Shown piece after piece: positions 25,401 through 36,744 of a stretch of 64,000 nt of DNA. Both the position numbers and the translations under genes were made by a program. Under the pieces are notes generated by a model. That model did not search any database. It was not told the origin of the DNA and saw nothing but the letters and a program-made list of their open reading frames with translations. This DNA comes from Pezizomycotina sp. ARF18 (Eukaryota; Ascomycota). The DNA lies in assembly GCA_002224055.1 (NCBI GenBank), contig AZLU01000035.1:147731-211730 (forward strand). The letters are read 5' to 3'. Position 1 is the first letter of the stretch. Each line of letters opens with the position of its first letter.

Positions 25401-26691
25401 AGTCTATGGAGGAACTGCGGCGTCTCACCAAGGAGAACACTGACTACAAGCCAGGTTGGAACGGAAGCAGATCGACGTTGACACTGCGAACTCCAAGCAT
25501 AACGCTTGAAGGAATTGCTCTCGAGCGCGGAATCAGCTCCGAAAAGATGAGGTCCATCCCGAGCCCGCAATCCGGAACTGCGACGCCCGAGTATATGTCG
25601 CGACTCAAGAGCTCGAGAACCAGCTGGATGCCAGCATCCGCCGCGCACAACGAGACGAAGAAGAACCTGCAAGACGCCGAACTTGCCGGCCAGGAGACCG
25701 AAAAGTCGTTCAGCACGAAGCTCGAGCAGCTCGAAAATGACTACCAGTCCGTGGTCCTTACGTGAAGGGAACCGAAAAGATGCTCAGCGCATGAAGGAGG
25801 AACTCACGAAGTACAAGCCAGAACTCCAGGCTCGCCGCCGATCTCGAAGAGGCGAAGCGAAATGCCGCCGAAAGGAGCGTGAACGGAATCGCGAACGGCG
25901 CAGATGCTCCTGGAGCCAATGCCGCTGGGAGGAAGAGCGAAACAAGCTTAACAGTGAAATCGACAATCTGAAGGCCCAGATCTCCGAAGTGTCCGCCAGC
26001 GTGGAGAGGAAGCTCCGTGAAATGCAAACAGGTCGAATCATCCGCTCCGAACGTGACGGGCTCAAGCAGCAATCCGCGACCTCTCAGAAGCAGCTCTCGA
26101 GGCTACGCTGCAGTTGGCTGATGTTCGCAAGCAGATTGATCGTCTCGAGACCGAAAACAACATGCTCGAAGCCCGCGCTGTGGATGCCGAGAATAAGTTT
26201 CTGCCCTCCTTGACCAATTTGAGTCTTCAGTTGACGCCTACCGTCAGTCAGTTGCCCACATCAATGGTGAACTGCTTGACGATAATGCCTCGGAGCCTCG
26301 GGACTCGATATACGCGAGCCAATAGGACTAGCATCGCCCTCGACACCCTCGCCACCGAGCTGGACCAACTCCGGAGCCACTGGGAGTCGAACAAGACGTA
26401 CAGGCTCAGCAGCGCGTTTGACTATGATCGGCGAAGACACCAACTTCTACTGATGGTGGTGAGCTTAGCAGTTCTCTCCTGAAATGGCGTCAGCGTCTTG
26501 ACCAAGAAGAGCTTGAAGCTAGGAAGCGTAGCAGCAGCCGGACGTCCGATCTGACGGTCGAGACCGCGCGAGGAACTCAGCAGGGCTCATCCCAAGGCGA
26601 CCCTGGTTCCGGTAACCCCTTGGTGCTCGAGAACCAGAAGATGATGATGCCCCCTCAGAACATCACTATACCGCATCCGCCGGCGGCATGA
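21740..26691 (+). CDS. tea1: Kelch-repeat cell polarity protein Tea1/TeaA
   Basis: Cell-end marker carried on microtubule plus ends, directing polarised tip growth. The start at 21740 gives MSFFFKSKKGHPNG, typical of mould TeaA. Six-blade kelch region: RYGHAANCTAGKEGEIYIMGG, RVGHAALLVGNAFI/VFGGDTK, GRYGHTLNILG then KLYVFGGQAEG, RRTNHTVI then FGGTNGVTWFNDVWSYDP, PSPREGHAASLVGDTMYIFGG, and a final GHS-type motif before KIVVLGGEPS. A Gln/Pro/Ser-rich linker follows (about 23400-24180), then a very long coiled coil (about 24200-26500). The tail is NPLVLENQKMMMPPQN. Introns are seen near 21952-22098, at 22404-22522 (with T33), near 22580-22660 and near 22936-23012. More than ten one-base frame breaks occur. 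About 1,450 residues, within the family range. Confidence 0.92.
22464..22496 (+). repeat. T33 tract in Tea1 intron
   Basis: Uninterrupted T run followed by CAG, 25 nt before the acceptor used at 22521-22522. It acts at least formally as a polypyrimidine tract; the CAG directly after it is a second possible acceptor. Confidence 0.85.
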
Positions 26692-28200
26692 TCTAAGCCC
26701 GCTCTTTCTATTACCACCCAGACGATCCTGTAAATATCTAAAACTCAAAAAGAATTCTATATACATATTATATTCCTCTTTTTATCGCTTTCTTCAACTT
26801 GTTATCTAAACTCTCCCCCCCCCCCCCAACAGAAAATCTTTATATTTTTTGTTTTCTCAGATGGTATCATGAACTTGTGCGAAAGACTTTCCTTTACTTG
26901 TACCCATATAAAATGACTAATTGACCAACAGCAAAATGACAAAAGTGCGGATGCATTTTTCTTTCTTGCTCTCCATGTTTCTTCCTTCTCTTCTCATCTT
27001 TGTCCTTTTTCATCTATATTCCTCAGATACGTTTTGTTCTTTCTCACGTTTTGAACATCTTTTTTTCGTTTTTTGTTCTATAAATATTTTGGTTAATATT
27101 TTGCCAGCTTTTTTTCATTCGATTATCCGCTGCGAGGCAGTTCGCTTAATTTTCTTTTCAAACTGCATTTTACTGCGATTCGTTTTTCTCTTCTCCTTTC
27201 TTTCTTTCTTCTTTCTTTCATATATGCCTATATGCCTATTCTTTCGTTTCCTAATATGGACTATTCCTCTCTTAATTTCTGCCTTTCTACCACTCTTCTC
27301 AATTTGAGTATTGAGATTCTAGAAGAACGTCTGCGTTTTTTAATGTTAAAACGCGATCGTTATTTTTTGCTGGATCTTAACTATCATCACTATCATCAGC
27401 AAGACTTTCATCTTTTCATAAATTTTTAGTTTCTAATTCTTTCTTTCTTTTCAAATACCTCTCCTTTCACGATAAAGAATTCTTTTAACTACCCAAAAAA
27501 GACATTTTCTGTTCAACGAGTTTCATAAACTTGTGTACTATTACTATATATATATATATATCATACTATATTTTATATTTAGAATATATACATATACTAT
27601 ATTTTTTCTTATCCTTGTTGCTTTTTTAGTTTTTTGGATATAAATATACGATACCAATGGAATTTTTTAATCTATATACACTCTACATCCTAAGTTTCAG
27701 ATTGACGACGGTAATGAGATGATAGGAGTATAAATGTGACAAGTGTCGTTATTAAATTATCAAATATTGGATGTTATTATATGCGATTTAGGTACGGCAT
27801 TTCGATATATATCTGTGAAATACTAGATGAAAATGTCAGAATAGGCCTCTCTAGTAAAAGGAATTCCGCAGTTTCCATCTTAAAAAAAAAAAAAAAAAAA
27901 AAACCAAGGGTAATTAATTACCTTGTTTATGTGTAGCATGCATGTCTTTCTTAGGCTAACTTTAGTAGATATCATCGAATAATACAACAGATAGCGTAAC
28001 CTTCGCACCTCTTCGACTTTTATTATACTCGCTTCTCTCAAAATCTAGTATTTTAAATTTCTATCTATATTCTTCGCTCAAAAGTTACAGATTTTATTCA
28101 ATGTATATATGTATACTCAAAATATCATACTCCCCATTCACTTCCCTTCGCCCTCCAAAATAACCCTTTAGTATCCTCCCAACCTGTTCCCACCGCTGCT
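26692..28200. other. Convergent AT-rich spacer
   Basis: 3' flanks of Tea1 (+) and the SET gene (-). It contains a C13 run at 26815-26827, an (AT)n patch near 27545-27562 and A22 at 27882-27903. The T-rich frame at 26921-27307 is low-complexity. No gene seen. Confidence 0.55.
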
Positions 28201-30487
28201 TTATAACCCCGTAATACTCAACATCTCGCTGTTTCCACTTTCTTTAATCATCTTCCCTAGTGTTTCTGTTTTTTGTTCCGCCTCAAGTAACGCGTCCTTG
28301 CAGACTTCGTTCGTACGCTGCTGTAGTTGCGCTGCTGATACTGCGCCTTTAACGTCTTTTTCTTCGCCGGATAGCATGCGTTTCCAATTCTTGAAGGCGG
28401 GGATGATGGATTCGCGATGTTGGTCGGTGATAGTAGGGAGAGGTGGAGTAGGATTGATAGGCGGAAGGAGGTGGCTGTGGGGGTGATGGCACATTCGCTA
28501 TTTTCACAAAGAATACAAAAGGGTTTGTTAGCCTGAAGAAAGAATGTATAAAAGAGTAGGTTTGGTGAATGGTTGATATACCCAGACGGCATCGACGAGC
28601 TATACTCGTCGCGACCTTTTTGTGTTCCGGCGAGAGGAGGTCGACGACGTAGGAATCTAGTATTACGGAATCCCATTGGTTGTCGTCGAGCGTGAAGCCA
28701 TCTGATACAGACCATATTTGTGAGATTTTCTTCTTTTCAAATGATGCTGAAGGGAAAGGTAAGAGTGCTTTCCCTTACATTCGCAGAGTAAAGCGTCGTT
28801 GCTATGTGATCCGTACGTCACGAATAGCTGCTCTCCTTTCTCTACGAAGAATATAAGTACTTAGCATAGAAGTTTTCCTCTGTATCAAGATCGGGGTTAG
28901 AGAATATGACAAAACGGAAAATTAAAAACTTACTATACGGTTTTCTCGTAGTTGCGGATATACCATCTGTTGAGAATTGCACCATGCACTACGTCAACGT
29001 TAGTCAATGCTATATTTACATTTTTTTAATATATATATTGAAAAGAGGGTGAATAGTAGAGCTACCGCATCTTCATTCTTCTCGCATTCGTGATTTATGT
29101 AGTCTATTATGGGACATGCACAGGCAATCTGCGGTCGGTATCTTCGCCCATTTCCTAGGTCTGTAGTATATCGTCCTGGAGTTGACTATATATGCGTGCA
29201 GTCGATATTAGCCTTCATGAAAATCGATACATAGAGCGTGTTGTTCTTTTATATAGCTTTGGAGCTCTCAACAGACAATGTTTCTCTCTAAGAGAAAAAA
29301 AAAAAAAAAAAACGGATAGAAAACTAAAAGAGAGTCAATGAGATACATAGCAACTCTCGGTATCGATCCGAGTACCTCCAGGTTACGTTATTTCTCACCA
29401 GAAGGTGAGAAGGATATGAGCCTGGCGCGCTTCCAGTGCGCCAAGTTGCTTAGCTTGATGGAGTTAGGCCTCGTCGAAATGAGATATAAATTGCTCAAGG
29501 TCTTCAGAACCCTTCCCTCAACAACTGTGACTGGGGAACACAAGCGAGAAAATTTAATATCGAATGAAGAATAGTAGCCTGGAAACACCCTTGAAATGGA
29601 AGTTTTGAAAGTGGAACTGAAGGTTGAAAAAGAAAAGAATAAAAACGGAATAGAGAGAGCTCTCAAAATATTGCTCTCAAGCTAGTCATTCGAAAATTGT
29701 GCTTGAAAAAAAAAATCGTGCAACTCACCGACAGACCAACCCCATTTGTACTGCTCCTCCGTGTACTTCAATCCCAGCGGCTTTGCCCTGTTGTAGTCGT
29801 CCAGGATCTGTTTCTTCTGCTTCGTTGCGTACTCTGTGGGATTTTTCTTGTGTAACCGGTAGATTAGAAAAACAAAAAACTTTCGTCCTACTCAAATGAT
29901 TTCCTCTCACACTTTAGGGAAAAAAAAAAAAAAAAAAAAAAAAACCAACGAACGTCTCGTCCCAGAAGGAAGCAATTGAAATTTCTCATCGTCCCAGAAC
30001 ATGGGCATGCCAGCTTTGAAGCTTTCCCAGCTCGGCAGTACGTCGACCCACTCCTTCCAGGACTCCGTGATAGCATCACCGCCGTCGCCACCGACGCTGT
30101 TCGCTACGTGCGCCGCCAGGAACCCGTGAGCGGTATTCGGGCGCGTGACCGGGAAGTATTGGGCAGCGAAGGGAGCGTGAGGAGGTTTAGCAGGCAATGC
30201 GTCGGGACGTGAGCTATTTGTTCTCCAGCCTGTAATTTGTTTGAGATCGGATAGTTAGCTATCCTGGTCAGCCATGCACACGTAAATGGCGATAAAATCA
30301 TCGATTATCGAGGAGAAATAAAGTAGAAAGCATCTTAAGGTAGAGGCGACCTTGATATCCTCTGTAGCGATGACGCCGACTCGAATTCGAACTGCGCGGA
30401 GCTATCTTGTTGATCTCGCAACCCTGCTCCTTTGCCATTTGAAGAGCTTCGGGTGGTTTGGTCCAATTTTGAGCTCGTCATGGTCAT
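28201..30487 (-). CDS. SET-domain protein methyltransferase (Rubisco-LSMT/RKM type)
   Basis: A SET methyltransferase with a C-terminal substrate-binding helical region. On the minus strand from ATG 30487: NWTKPPEALQMAKEQGCEI, RVGVIATEDIK (opening of the SET fold), a middle segment with SWKEWVDVLPSWESF, MPMFWDD and LLPSGT (the I-SET region), QYKWGWSVVNSRTIYY joined across an intron at 29186-29728, CPIIDYINHECEKNEDA (the conserved NH motif that binds AdoMet), EKGEQLFVTYGSHSNDALLCEY (catalytic Tyr motif), then a post-SET helical domain (DNQWDSVILDSYVVDLL, ending near WKRMLSGEEKDVKGAV). This order is diagnostic for the SETD3/RKM/LSMT class, which methylates lysine or histidine in non-histone proteins. 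The large intron contains a tRNA gene on the same strand. The stop at 28201 is one choice; another frame stays open to about 28100. Confidence 0.82.
29295..29330 (-). terminator. Likely Pol III terminator of the tRNA
   Basis: In tRNA sense, a T4 lies 18 nt downstream of the gene (29326-29329), followed by T18 at 29295-29312. T4 or longer ends Pol III transcription; the T18 would be a strong backup. The same tract lies within the Pol II-transcribed SET intron. Confidence 0.65.
29348..29450 (-). tRNA. Initiator tRNA-Met (CAT) with a 31-nt intron
   Basis: The full cloverleaf reads on the minus strand: acceptor AGCAACT paired with AGTTGCT (7/7), discriminator A, D arm GCGC-ACTGGAA-GCGC, anticodon arm CCAGG-CTCATAA-CCTGG with anticodon CAT, variable AGGTA, and T arm CTCGG-ATCGATA-CCGAG. 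Initiator hallmarks are present: the A1:U72 pair, A54 and A60 in the T loop in place of the usual T-psi start, and the eukaryotic initiator D arm. A 31-nt intron lies after position 37 and contains a perfect 8-bp hairpin (TTCTCACC/GGTGAGAA, loop TTCT). The spliced length is 72 nt, the usual initiator length. Oddities: the anticodon stem has A29:U41 where initiators carry a third G:C, and position 59 is T. Confidence 0.88.
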
Positions 30488-31183
30488 GAATTCTGATAGC
30501 AATCGAGCACAAGCTTGCCCCGAGGAGCTTTGTTGAATACGGTAGAATTGAATAGTTTATTTAAAAAAAAAAATTATTCCGAATAGATAATCGTTGTCTT
30601 TGATCGAGTAGAATAGAGAGCTTGGGGAGGATTCAAAATCGCGAAAAAAGAAAAAGAGAGAGATCAAATCCAGTTTTAGCCGTAATGGCAATTCAGGAAT
30701 GCGGATGCGGCAAACCTGCATGATGGAAAAAAAGCGAGATCGGGGATCTTTTTTAAATTATTATTATTATTCGTTTGTATCGTGCGCCAATTAAAACACG
30801 TGCGGCGAGGTACTTTAACTTGAGCTATATATCCAGGTATTATAGAGAACAACGAGAATACAGTCTTGGGCCCTTCGAAGTGACCCAATTTCGTCGCGTC
30901 GAGGCTGACGACAATATATAATACAAATTAGAAAAAAGAGAAGAGAGAAAGAAGGAGAGAAAATGGATGGATACATGATATATATAAACGAATGTTTTTC
31001 AAAATACTGGAAGTGTTTCTAAATACCTTGATCAATCCTTACTGGACGAGAATGTCCTTCCATTTCCTACGAGATATCAATTGCGAAGGGAAATTTTGGA
31101 CTTTGCTGGATTACCTTTCCAGATAAACAGGACCAAAAAAAGGTTACAATTTTATAGCTCACTTCCTTACGACGCAGACCTCC
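30488..31183. other. Intergenic, no gene seen
   Basis: AT-rich spacer holding the upstream region of the SET gene and the 3' flank of the dehydrogenase gene, both on the minus strand. The longest open frame (70 codons) has no coding character. Confidence 0.55.
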
Positions 31184-32493
31184 TCATAGCAACCCTCCAC
31201 AGCGCCGAAACAAAATCGCCAAAAACCTAGACCACCCCGCAACCCTGTGCGCCTCATTCAGCAGTATCATGACCCTCCTCGTGAACGGCTCGACGTCCTT
31301 CATATCCTCGCAAACTATATCCATTATACTCCCGCATTCCGCGGGTATACCGCCAAAGCCCTTCCGGCGACCTTGTAATCCGCCGACAACCTTAACCCCG
31401 CGTCCGTTACGTCTTCGATCCTGGCTAGCTCGTTACCGCTCAGCAGCGCTTTTACTATAAACGGTACTATCGGCGTGTCCACGAAGTACGGGCACAGTAT
31501 GTTTACGCGTATCCGGGGAATTTAGAGGAGTACCGGAGGGAGCGGAAGAGGCCCATGACGCCGTGCTTTGTTGCGGCGTACTTGAGATGTTTGTCAGTAA
31601 AACAGGAATAATTACATATAAACCGCTGATTTGGTAAGGTAACGAACCAGTGGATGCCAGGAGCAGCGATGGTGGAAGCGATCGACCCGATCAGGAGGAG
31701 AGATCTGTCGTGTTGCTCGTTCGGATAGGAGGACTGGGATAAATGCGGGTGGTTGCGCATGTAGTGCTGCGCCAGGTAAGTAGTGTACGTTACGCCCTTG
31801 AGATTGACGTCCAGCGTCGTGAGACGTATTTCGGGAGGATCTTCCCCTTCGACTATCCAACGATGATTCTAGCCATTAGATCGTGACATTTTAATGTAAC
31901 AGCTCGCGCGAGCAATGGAATAAATACTGTACGGCACGGCTTTACAAAGTCTCCCAGTTCCGTTACGCCGCGTTGGCGATTACTATGTCTATTGCTGATT
32001 TGGGAGACACATTTTTCCGTTTCCTGAAGAATTCGCACTGCGATTTGTAGTCCGTTACGTCTAGCTTGAAGTAGTAGATCCTGAGGTATTCCTGCAGTAT
32101 TAGCAATGTATACAAAATCTCTGAGAATAATATTACAGAATTCTGTGCAGGTTTAGAGGGTGAGCAATACTTGTCATTCCCACTGCTTTGCTTGACCTCC
32201 TCCACGAGCTGCGTAGCATCCGCTAGGTCGCCTATTACTACCGTCGCACTGCAGTTGCAAGAACAATTCTTTTAGCCTGAGCCATTCCTAAAGAACCAGA
32301 TATCCAACCATAGAAATCCATGAAATGCCCCTATGTATATATCTCACTTTAGCTTCGCGTAAGCCTTCATGAATTCCTTCCCGAATCCCGATGCGCCGCC
32401 TGTTATCAGGACCGTTTTATTTGCTACGGATGATTGGTCCCAATCCTGCTGCATGTCCACGGAGCCGGACATGTATACTTTTTTTGCACTCAT
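31184..32493 (-). CDS. Short-chain dehydrogenase/reductase, 15-PGDH-like
   Basis: NAD(P)-dependent oxidoreductase with a Rossmann fold. Start at 32493: MSAKKVYMSGSVDMQQDWDQ, then NKTVLITGGASGFGKEF (the TGxxxGxG cofactor motif) and AYAKLK. Then, across an intron, CSATVVIGDLADATQLVEEV, KLDVTDYKSQCEFF (acidic D after strand 3), IDIVIANAA (NAG-like motif), TTLDVNLKGVTYT, LLLIGSIAS (catalytic Ser), YAATKHGVMGLFRSLR (catalytic YxxxK), and RVNILCPYFVDTP. The stop at 31184 follows GWSRFLAILFRRCGGLL. About 300 residues. Moulds have many relatives annotated as 15-hydroxyprostaglandin dehydrogenase; the natural substrate is unknown. At least three introns (for example near 31592-31650) and several frame breaks. 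Confidence 0.85.
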
Positions 32494-34167
32494 TGTCTAA
32501 TGTTAGCTATTTTTCAATCATTTAGATCTATATACGAAATTTGGGTGTTGACAATTTTTTGAACTTACCTGCCGGCGGATTAAGGTCATAGCCAGTTGTT
32601 GTTGAGGAAAGAATGATATGGATTGATTTTAGAATATAACGAAATCGAGAAGGTAAAATTGAGACACTGCATGTTTTATGTTTTACAGATGTCTAATCGG
32701 CCCTCTTCTTCCTTGAAAGGTTGTACGCAAAAAAAAAAAAAAAAAACCGGTAATCTCAGCCGCTTCGTTCCTGGTCGATAGGTGTGGTTGGTATGTTCCT
32801 TACAAGTTGCATTTTTTGATTGTTGGGATTTTTTTTTTTTTTTTTTCTCGTATGTGCTTATTATGCAGGTCGAGAAGTTTGAACCCGCCTACGGATCCAC
32901 AGTTTCAGCCCCCCAAAAAACAGCGTCAACTAGACGTAGACGGAGTTATTTAGTTAGTTCACGATCGCTAAACGCGATGAGGTTCTACGACATTGTATAT
33001 CGGAAGGCGTTGGTGTATCTCACGGAATATTCACGACGGGGCCAGCAGATGTGCATACTAATACTTAGGTTTCTGTACCTAATCAATCTTCAATACAACA
33101 TGTGCAACATTTTAAGGAAATAGCTGAGAATTGAATATAACTAAAAGAAACAATTAATAGAGATATTATGGCATCTACTCCATCGAACCCAATTTCTTAT
33201 TATTTTTGTTTGTTTATTTTTTAATATATCCGGCCATAACTGCAATTATCCATATGTCCCAAGAGGCGATACAGACTAGTACGGCAACCCAACCTCCGTA
33301 TATACACAATATTTGAGAGTGTGATGCTCCTGCTTCCTAAATACAGTTTGGTCATTCCCGTCGTATCATCCAAGACTAGATATCTTACATTTTGTATACA
33401 GATGCTCAAGTGAAAAACATAATGGACATCCTATCTTCCTTCTCTGCATCCATGTGAAAAAGAAGAAGAAAAGAAAGCAATGAGCTGAACGCTATGAAAG
33501 CGATTTTGAGAATGGAGATCGAAGTGAAAGTGATAAAAAAAAACTCCGGTATATTTATCCGTTCTTTTTCATATAGAGAGAAAAGGTAGCGACCCGGTCT
33601 AAGATAAAAGCTTCGTATACAATTTTTTGGTAGAGGGTAGAGACAAAGGAAAGGAAGAAAAGAATGAGAAGAGATAAACCCATAACGCCGTAAATATAAT
33701 GATATGCAAATGTGCAGCTCCCAGTCTTTTTTTTTTAACCCAGAAGAAGATATAAAAGAGATGAAAAAAAAAAAAAATAAAAAAATAAACATCCAGATAA
33801 TGCTTTTTTGGTGGCCAAAAACTATGGGGAGATACGGAAATGAAAACAGGTAGGAATTAAGGAAACTTATAAGAACTGCAAAAAAAGAAAGACATGAGAA
33901 AAGGGCAGAAAGGAAGAAGACAGAAATAAACATAGGGGTATAGTGTAGCAACTATCTCTTATATTTCTATTTTCCACCATCTTTGCTCTGTCGCTTGTGA
34001 CTTGTTCGGTTGCTGTATTGCTTTTGAACACTTCTTTGTTGTTGGATTATAGTAAAGTCTGTGGCGTCAATAGCGTATGCGTAAAACCTGGTAGCCTGCG
34101 AACTATTGACGTAGCTATTGATTGACCGGGGAATTATATATCGAAGTCGGAATGGAAAGGGCTTCAT
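32494..34167. other. Intergenic, no gene seen
   Basis: AT-rich spacer with A18 at 32729-32746 and T18 at 32829-32846. The 181-codon minus-strand frame at 33406-33951 is Phe/Leu/Ser-rich, is the complement of A-rich sequence, and shows no motif. Confidence 0.5.
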
Positions 34168-35752
34168 TCATCCTTCTTCCTTGAAGCCTTCTCGAGGGAG
34201 AGTCGTACCGAACATCCTCAGGATAACCTCATACCTGCAAAGGATTAAAAATACAGACGTTAGTTTTATTGCGACAAACAACATACCATATTCAACTCAT
34301 CGACAAATAACAATGGAACGTCACTTTGCGAGATAGTCCTATTACTTACGTTCCGAACATGATGGCCGCCGACGGAACAACCTTCATGATATGCGATACC
34401 ATGCCGCCGTACATGGCAACCAGCCTTCCTCCTTCAGAACGAGCTTGAAGCAGTGCACTAGTCCCCTGTACTTGGGTTGCCCGTTCGTCATTGGAGCTTG
34501 ACGTAGGCGGGTTCGGATAACCTAGAAGAGTAAAAAACAGTGAGTTATCTAAGTAATAAGGTGTACCGGGAAACGTATGGAGCATTAGCTCAAAGGAAAT
34601 ACTCTACTAACCTCGTGGGGGTAGGTTGCCGCAGTGGCAAGAAGCTTGGCACTACCAGCCGCACCGAGCTTGCCGGACCACTCAACGAACTGGTCCCATC
34701 CGGTCTCCGGCCTACCGCTATCTATCCGGAGCTGCTCCGCCTCGCGAGCGCCATCTTCATCCTCTCGTACAAGACCCACTGCAGCGTGCTTTCCGAAACG
34801 CCCGAGGTAGCTCGCGCTCAGGCCCTTGTAGAGACCTCTCAAACCCTCACCGCGTACGGTCTGCCTGATACAATCCCAAGAGTTTTGGTACTGCCTAGCC
34901 GTCTTGTTGAGAACGGACTTGTTCTTGTCGAGCTGCAGGCGGGTCTTTTACGAGCCAGATCGGGTTGGTAGCGGTGCCCGTAACGACGCCAGCGAAGGCG
35001 GCGGCGCTGAGGTGGACCCATGTCGCTTCCTGACCGTCGTTGAACCTCTCAGCGATGATGCGTTTCCCGTTGCCGTAGGTGTAGAAGTTTATTGCTCTGC
35101 GAAAATAGAACGAGGTAAGTATAATTGAGCTCCGACGAGGTCAAGGGAAAATTTTTTCAATACGGAATTCGACTAACCGAGCCGGGACTACACCAATAAG
35201 GTTCGGGCAAGGCCTTTGAATAGGGCCCTCCAACCCTACCGCTCTATGGATCTCACTGTATATTGAAGGAGCATTAGCAATCCACATATCCCCTTCCCCC
35301 CCAAAAAAAATGTATATTGTATTCGTGTTTCGACGTACGCTAATAGCTCGAAATGTTTCGTTAATGTGGGCTCTAGCGCTATGTAGTGCGCCGCCAGAGG
35401 TGAAGCCAGTATTTTCAGTTGGCCTTTGTAGAAGTCGCCTTGTAACCGGGTTTTGATGACGTCGAATGGGGAGGTCAATGTCGCGGATACCATTCCACGG
35501 TTCTATTTGTTTCGCCACAAGTCCTTGTTAGCTTTCCTTGTCGAAAAAATCGTCTGGAAACAAGCAGGATCGGAAGAATAAACGTACCCCTCCGGCGATG
35601 AAGTGTGCGAGCGACTTGCCGACGATGGGATTCGAGCGGGAGGACACTTCGCCTTGCGATTGCGGGATCGCGCCACCGATCTCTCGGTCGGTCGAAAGCG
35701 GCGGATGGTCGACCGGATTACGGGCAGGGTTGCCAATGTGAGCTTCCGCCAT
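34168..35752 (-). CDS. Mitochondrial carrier, Rim2/SLC25A33-36 type
   Basis: Inner-membrane solute carrier with three carrier repeats. Start MAEAHIGNPARNPVD at 35752, then SLAHFIAGG and the first signature SPFDVIKTRLQ. The second repeat has the NFYTYGNGK region, WVHLSAAAFAGVVTGTATN and the signature NPIWLVKTRLQLDKN, followed by WDCIRQTVRGEGLRGLYKGL and SASYLGR. The third has SAKLLATAATYPHEVIRTRLRQ, KYRGLVHCFKLVLKEEG and MYGGMVSHIMKVVPSAAIMFG, then YEVILRMFG. The stop is at 34168. The PIWLVKTR and PHEVIRTR signatures are typical of the Rim2 pyrimidine-nucleotide carrier subgroup and the related NAD/folate carriers; Rim2 is the best fit. Several introns, including near 34212-34355 and 34525-34615, and multiple frame breaks. 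Confidence 0.85.
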
Positions 35753-36506
35753 GATACCTTTAAAATCCTTCATGTTAGTGGCCCTCATTCACTCAAGCAT
35801 CGATTGCTATAACGAATGAAAAGAATCCAAAGGCTTAAACGTACCATTTTGCCTTAGATTATGATTGAAGAAAGTTTTTTTTTTTTTTTTTTTTTTTTTC
35901 GTTTTGTTCGAGAAGGTTTTAGCGTAACCCGCAAATAACTTCCAATTAAGTGAAATTGAGAAAAAGGTGGAAAAGAAAGGAAATCCTGCCGTCTATGATT
36001 CGAGACTTGACAGGAATTGAAGATGTAAGATGCCTTTGGACGAATGCATTTTTTTCATTTTGTATATTCAAGAGAGAGTAGAGTGAGTAGGTAGTGTGAA
36101 TCAAAAATTTTTTCCATTGGAAGCATTTTTCCTCTGCGAATGAGAGCTCCTTGCATTTTTAACCAGGGATTAGGCGATAGACGCCTACTAGTACTACCAT
36201 ATAAAACAGCCCTTTTACTACTTACGCGGCTCACCGGCCTTCCAATCCGGTAAAGATCGTACCATTCTTTTTGCGGCAATCACTACGTACCGGTACAGAC
36301 AACTATTACCCCTCTATTGCACGATTTCTCTGAAAGGTCATGAAGTGCGCTTCGGGAGCTCGTTTATCCACTCTATCTGGTCACGGCATCGTGATCACAT
36401 TTGCGGTTACGAAAGGCCGCAACAGTCCCATCATTGAAAAGGGATGCAGGCATTAAGACAACATATGCATGCATTTATAAAGAAGCTGCTTGTATTTTTT
36501 TCTGTT

Positions 36507-36522
36507 GGGGGGGGGGGGGGGG
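36507..36522 (+). repeat. G16 homopolymer
   Basis: Sixteen consecutive G, the only long G run in the window, close to an A27 run. Run length may be unreliable if this is long-read sequence. Confidence 0.8.
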
Positions 36523-36535
36523 AATGTACTGGATC

Positions 36536-36566
<31 letters not shown>

Positions 36567-36710
36567 ACAACAAGAAGAACAAGAGAACGGCGCCGCATTT
36601 TTGAGCGCTGAAAAGTTTTCCTCTGACCTATTTAGCTTGTCGCCTATAGTAGCAGCAATGCAATTATCATTATTGCTTAAGCTTTAATTCCGGTATGTAC
36701 AATCCATCAA

Positions 36711-36744
36711 ATTCGAAAGAGATCTATATTCGAAAGAGATCTAT
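36711..36744. repeat. Perfect 17-bp tandem duplication
   Basis: The unit attcgaaagagatctat is present twice with no gap (36711-36727 and 36728-36744). Confidence 0.9.

Larger units (their letters stand above)
29186..29728 (-). other. 543-nt intron of the SET gene hosting a tRNA gene
   Basis: The donor GTGAGT lies at 29728 and the acceptor TATAG ends at 29186. Splicing joins WGWSV to VNSRTIYY with a Val codon split across the junction. At 543 nt it is several times longer than the other introns in this window (mostly 60-170 nt). It contains the complete tRNA at 29348-29450 and an A18 run (T18 in sense) at 29295-29312. Confidence 0.75.

Noticed and set aside
30360-30400. tRNA-like TTCGAA word near 30380
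   Set aside because: No acceptor or anticodon arm can be drawn, and the word lies in the SET gene's first coding exon (KIAPRSSNSS).
33406-33951. 181-codon minus-strand frame
   Set aside because: Composed almost wholly of Phe, Leu, Ser and Tyr from T-rich sequence, with no motif and no exon neighbours.
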